Assembly (NCBI GenBank): GCA_025450375.1
Contig: JANWHO010000024.1
Span: 1 to 8,698, forward strand
Reading direction: 5' to 3'
Source of the DNA: Chloroflexota bacterium
Lineage (GTDB): Bacteria; Chloroflexota; UBA5177; JANWHV01
DNA: 8,698 bases
Made by a program: the position numbers and the translations under genes. This document shows, one piece after another, positions 6,802 to 8,698 of the stretch (positions are counted from its first letter, which is position 1; every line of letters begins with the position of its first letter). The notes beneath the pieces were generated by a model that ran no database searches, had not been told where the DNA came from, and worked only from the letters and a program-made list of their open reading frames with translations.

Positions 6802-6821
6802 GGCCCTCCACGCTGAGGGCC
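6802..6821. terminator. 7-bp GC hairpin, possible terminator of the SDR transcript
   Basis: GGCCCTC (6802-6808) and GAGGGCC (6815-6821) are exact reverse complements around the 6-base loop CACGCT. No T-tract follows (the next bases are TCAAATGA), so terminator activity is uncertain. Confidence 0.35.
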
Positions 6822-6829
6822 TCAAATGA

Positions 6830-6842
6830 CCGCCAAGGGCGG
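6830..6842. repeat. Short hairpin just before the nuclease-like gene
   Basis: CCGCC-AAG-GGCGG, 5-bp arms and a 3-base loop, 22 bases before the ATG at 6865. It could be part of a tandem terminator with the preceding hairpin or a leader structure limiting translation. It may also be chance in GC-rich DNA. Confidence 0.3.
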
Positions 6843-6864
6843 ATTCAATGTGTAAAGAAGAAAC

Positions 6865-7818
6865 ATGGCGGAGGAACCTCGGGTCAGCCCACAGGCCTTC
6901 GATGTTCTGTTCAAGTTGTACGGGGAACTGCTCAGCAGTGCGTTGCCTGTTCGGTTCGGCATTGACCTGCCGCCTGTGGTTAGGCCTTTCCCCACCGAGT
7001 TGGCGCGTCTGGAGTTGCGGGAGGAGCGCCTGGATAACGTCTTCGAGCTACGAGATGAGTCGTTGCTTCACCATGAATATCAGGGCAAGTATACCGCGGG
7101 AGTCCTACCGCGATTCCTTTCCTACGATGTGGCGCTTTATCTGGCGACCAAACTTACAATCCATACAGTAATTTTCTACGGGCCAAAGGTGCGCAGGGCG
7201 CCAACGGAACTGAATATCGGCGCCGTGCAGTACAAAGTGCATAATGTGTTTCTTGGCCAGGATGACGGCGATGAGATGCTGGCCGCCATTCGGAGGACGC
7301 TGGACGAAGGGAGGCCGCTCAGCCCCAGCCAGCAGGTGGACCTGGTTTTCGCTCCCATCATGGGACAGAAACAGCGCTCGCAGGCGCGGATGTGCCGCGA
7401 CGCCTTCGATCAGGCACAACGGATCACCGGCGAACAAGATAAAAGGAAGGCCATGGGCGCCATCCTCGCGCTGTCGTATCATGTACTCGAAAGGCCGGCT
7501 TTCGATAAGTTAATGGAGGCGCTTGCCATGTCAAAAGGTACTGACATCCTGGAAAGGGTATATAGAGCCGCGCAAGCTAAGGCCCTCGAAGAACAAGCCG
7601 AAGCTCGGGAAGAGGGGCTCGAACAGGGACTCGAACGGGGAAGAGCCGAGGGAGAGCAAACCGCTATCGTCCGCGTGCTCCAGTTGCGATTCCCCGAGGT
7701 GCCAGACCAATTGGCTGCGCGCCTCACACAGGTCACGGACGCCCAGCGGCTGGCCGCCCTGTTGGAAGGAGCTGTGACAACCCAATCCCTGGCGGATTTC
7801 GAGCGCATGCTTGACTAA
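6865..7818 (+). CDS. Rpn-family PD-(D/E)XK nuclease-like protein with DUF4351-like C-terminus
   Basis: 317 residues. The N-terminal half looks like the Rpn/YhgA recombination-promoting nuclease-transposase family. Asp57 (LDNVFEL) and the strand HHEYQGKY with Glu71 and Gln73 form the D...ExQ variant of the PD-(D/E)XK core, followed by a helix with YDVALYLATK and a hydrophobic strand TVIFYG. A charged helical linker rich in Glu, Gly and Arg (about residues 240-263, EEGLEQGLERGRAEGE) is typical of the family. The end (about 268-317, LQLRFPEVPDQLAARL to LADFERML) resembles DUF4351. Such genes are multi-copy and mobile in Chloroflexota and Cyanobacteria; known members are implicated in DNA cleavage and recA-independent recombination. 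The start has only a weak AAGAAG ribosome site. By eye, G+C is lower than in the neighbours, hinting at recent transfer. Role here is unknown. Confidence 0.8.
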   Translation: MAEEPRVSPQAFDVLFKLYGELLSSALPVRFGIDLPPVVRPFPTELARLELREERLDNVFELRDESLLHHEYQGKYTAGVLPRFLSYDVALYLATKLTIHTVIFYGPKVRRAPTELNIGAVQYKVHNVFLGQDDGDEMLAAIRRTLDEGRPLSPSQQVDLVFAPIMGQKQRSQARMCRDAFDQAQRITGEQDKRKAMGAILALSYHVLERPAFDKLMEALAMSKGTDILERVYRAAQAKALEEQAEAREEGLEQGLERGRAEGEQTAIVRVLQLRFPEVPDQLAARLTQVTDAQRLAALLEGAVTTQSLADFERMLD

Positions 7819-7858
7819 GCGCGGCGCCTCCTCACGTCGCTTTGTCACGCCTCGGCGG

Positions 7859-8698
7859 TTGGATCTGGTCCACACCTGGCCTCAGCCGCCGGTATCTCTG
7901 GCCGCCGGCCTGAGCCAGAGAATCCGCGTTTCGCGCCTTACCCTGCTTCTCCTCCTCCTTGCCACCCTGCCCCTCGCCTCCGCCCGCCCGAACCCCGCCG
8001 TTGCCGCGGCGCCTAGCCGCCGCGGCAACGGGCCAACCGCGATCTCGGCGGCGATCCCCCACTCCATGTGGACCAACAACTGGCAGGTTCGGGTCCGTGC
8101 CACCCCAGGAGGCCAGATCCTGACCGAGTTGGATCTCGACCAGGAGGTGCGGATTACCGGGGCGCCGCGTAATGTGGCGGGCATCTCATGGCTCCCGGTG
8201 AAATTATGGGGCGCGATTCCCGGCTTCGTGGCGGCGCAATTCCTCTCGCGCACGCCGACCATGGTTCCCTTCGTCTCGGGGCCGGGGGCGCCGATCCCCA
8301 CGCCGCACGGGCCACATGCCCCCATGCCGTTGCACGCGCGCGGCAGGGCGCGAACCGCGGCCCTGGTCCACACCGAGCCCAGCGCCGCGAGCACGGCTAC
8401 CGCCAGTCTGCCCCCTGGCAAGGCCCTTGCCGTGACCGCCTGGGCCACCGACCGCGCGGGCGAGGCGTGGTACGCGATCCACGCGCATGGCCACGCGGGC
8501 TGGGTGAGCGCCGGGGCTGTCAATCTTGAACCGGCCGGTCCGCGCGCCAACCTCGCGCTCTTGCACGGGACCGGGATGTGGCTCACCCCCGCCGTGTTGG
8601 GCGTCGCCCCGCCGGCCGCCCTGGTGGAGGCCGCCCGGATGAATGGGATCACCCACCTGTATGTGGAGATGGCGAGCAGCCGCGCCGGCGGACGCTTC
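7859..8698 (+). CDS. Secreted protein with two SH3-like domains, start of a larger protein (3' end off window)
   Basis: An open frame of 280 codons from TTG at 7859 leaves the right edge. Residues 21-42 (RIRVSRL then a leucine-rich core ending ASA) form a signal peptide, so the product is exported. Residues about 70-131 form a first bacterial SH3-like unit (WQVRVRATPGG, then WLPVKLWGAIPGFVAAQFL). A proline-rich linker follows at about 132-158, and a second SH3-like unit at about 164-224 (AWYAIHAHGHAGWVSAGAV). From about 233 the segments LLHGTGMWLTP and VEAARMNGITHLYVEMASS look like the first strand-helix-strand of a glycosidase-like TIM barrel. SH3 units usually bind cell-wall or surface polymers. 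No ATG or GTG start precedes the signal peptide; the frame is open back to 7778, and TTG at 7811 is another option. The domain reading is by eye; the true start is uncertain. Confidence 0.65.
   Translation, partial: MDLVHTWPQPPVSLAAGLSQRIRVSRLTLLLLLLATLPLASARPNPAVAAAPSRRGNGPTAISAAIPHSMWTNNWQVRVRATPGGQILTELDLDQEVRITGAPRNVAGISWLPVKLWGAIPGFVAAQFLSRTPTMVPFVSGPGAPIPTPHGPHAPMPLHARGRARTAALVHTEPSAASTATASLPPGKALAVTAWATDRAGEAWYAIHAHGHAGWVSAGAVNLEPAGPRANLALLHGTGMWLTPAVLGVAPPAALVEAARMNGITHLYVEMASSRAGGRF
7895..7921. repeat. 8-bp inverted repeat near the start of the SH3-protein gene
   Basis: TCTCTGGC (7895-7902) and GCCAGAGA (7914-7921) are exact reverse complements with an 11-base loop that itself contains GCCGGC. 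It lies about 80 bases after the nuclease-like gene stop and could be its terminator, or just part of the signal-peptide codons of the next gene. No T-run follows. Confidence 0.3.
7998..8031. repeat. 14-bp perfect GC-rich hairpin just after the signal-peptide codons
   Basis: CCGTTGCCGCGGCG (7998-8011) and CGCCGCGGCAACGG (8018-8031) are exact reverse complements with a 6-base loop CCTAGC. It falls inside the SH3-protein frame at about residues 47-58, right after the signal peptide. It could slow the ribosome to aid export, act on transcription, or be a terminator of the preceding gene if the SH3 gene really starts downstream. Confidence 0.7.

Larger units (their letters stand above)
6690..6864. 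other. 175-base spacer between SDR and nuclease-like gene
   Basis: No gene is supported here. It holds two small hairpins (6802-6821 and 6830-6842) and no clear promoter boxes. It marks the passage from the catabolic genes to what looks like accessory DNA. Confidence 0.4.

Noticed and set aside
7882..8652. Minus-strand frames of 256 and 150 codons at the right end
   Set aside because: The plus-strand frame over the same bases encodes a clear signal peptide and SH3-like units. The antisense products are low-complexity Arg/Ala/Gly-rich.

Overview
This is a GC-rich bacterial window, by eye around 60% G+C, with strong GGAGG-type ribosome binding sites and frequent GTG starts. Gene families and codon use suggest an environmental bacterium. 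A Rpn-type nuclease with a DUF4351-like tail and a secreted SH3 protein would fit Chloroflexota (Thermomicrobia-like), but this assignment is an inference and no marker gene is present.

Left half (1-4564, all on the minus strand): an importer operon read right to left. It begins with a luciferase-like (LLM) flavin/F420 oxidoreductase. An ABC ATPase, two different membrane permeases and, after a 160-base gap, an NMT1/ThiY-like periplasmic binding protein follow; the last runs off the left edge. The set resembles the SsuABC/ThiXYZ/RibXY class of importers for small organic or heterocyclic molecules. Its first gene encodes an oxidoreductase, much as SsuD accompanies SsuABC. The ligand cannot be read from the sequence.

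Centre (4565-4738): a divergent promoter region. It contains a perfect 16-base palindrome (GGGTACA-GT-TGTACCC) that is a good operator candidate.

Right of centre (4739-6689, plus strand): a zinc-dependent medium-chain dehydrogenase of the erythritol/L-threitol type, then a classical short-chain dehydrogenase. A 103-base gap between them contains a perfect 20-bp hairpin. Together they look like an oxidation pathway for a polyol or related alcohol, perhaps co-regulated with the divergent importer operon.

Right end (6690-8698): after a spacer with two small hairpins comes a Rpn-family PD-(D/E)XK nuclease-like gene, probably accessory DNA. Last is the first part of a secreted protein with two SH3-like domains and the beginning of a possible glycosidase-like barrel. 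That gene runs off the right edge, has no ATG or GTG start, and carries a strong GC hairpin just after its signal-peptide codons.

The binding protein and the SH3 protein are both cut by the window edges. I see no RNA genes, CRISPR arrays, insertion sequences or known riboswitches. I found no convincing novel multi-gene system; the most interesting items are the operon composition, the operator palindrome, the two long hairpins and the edge gene.
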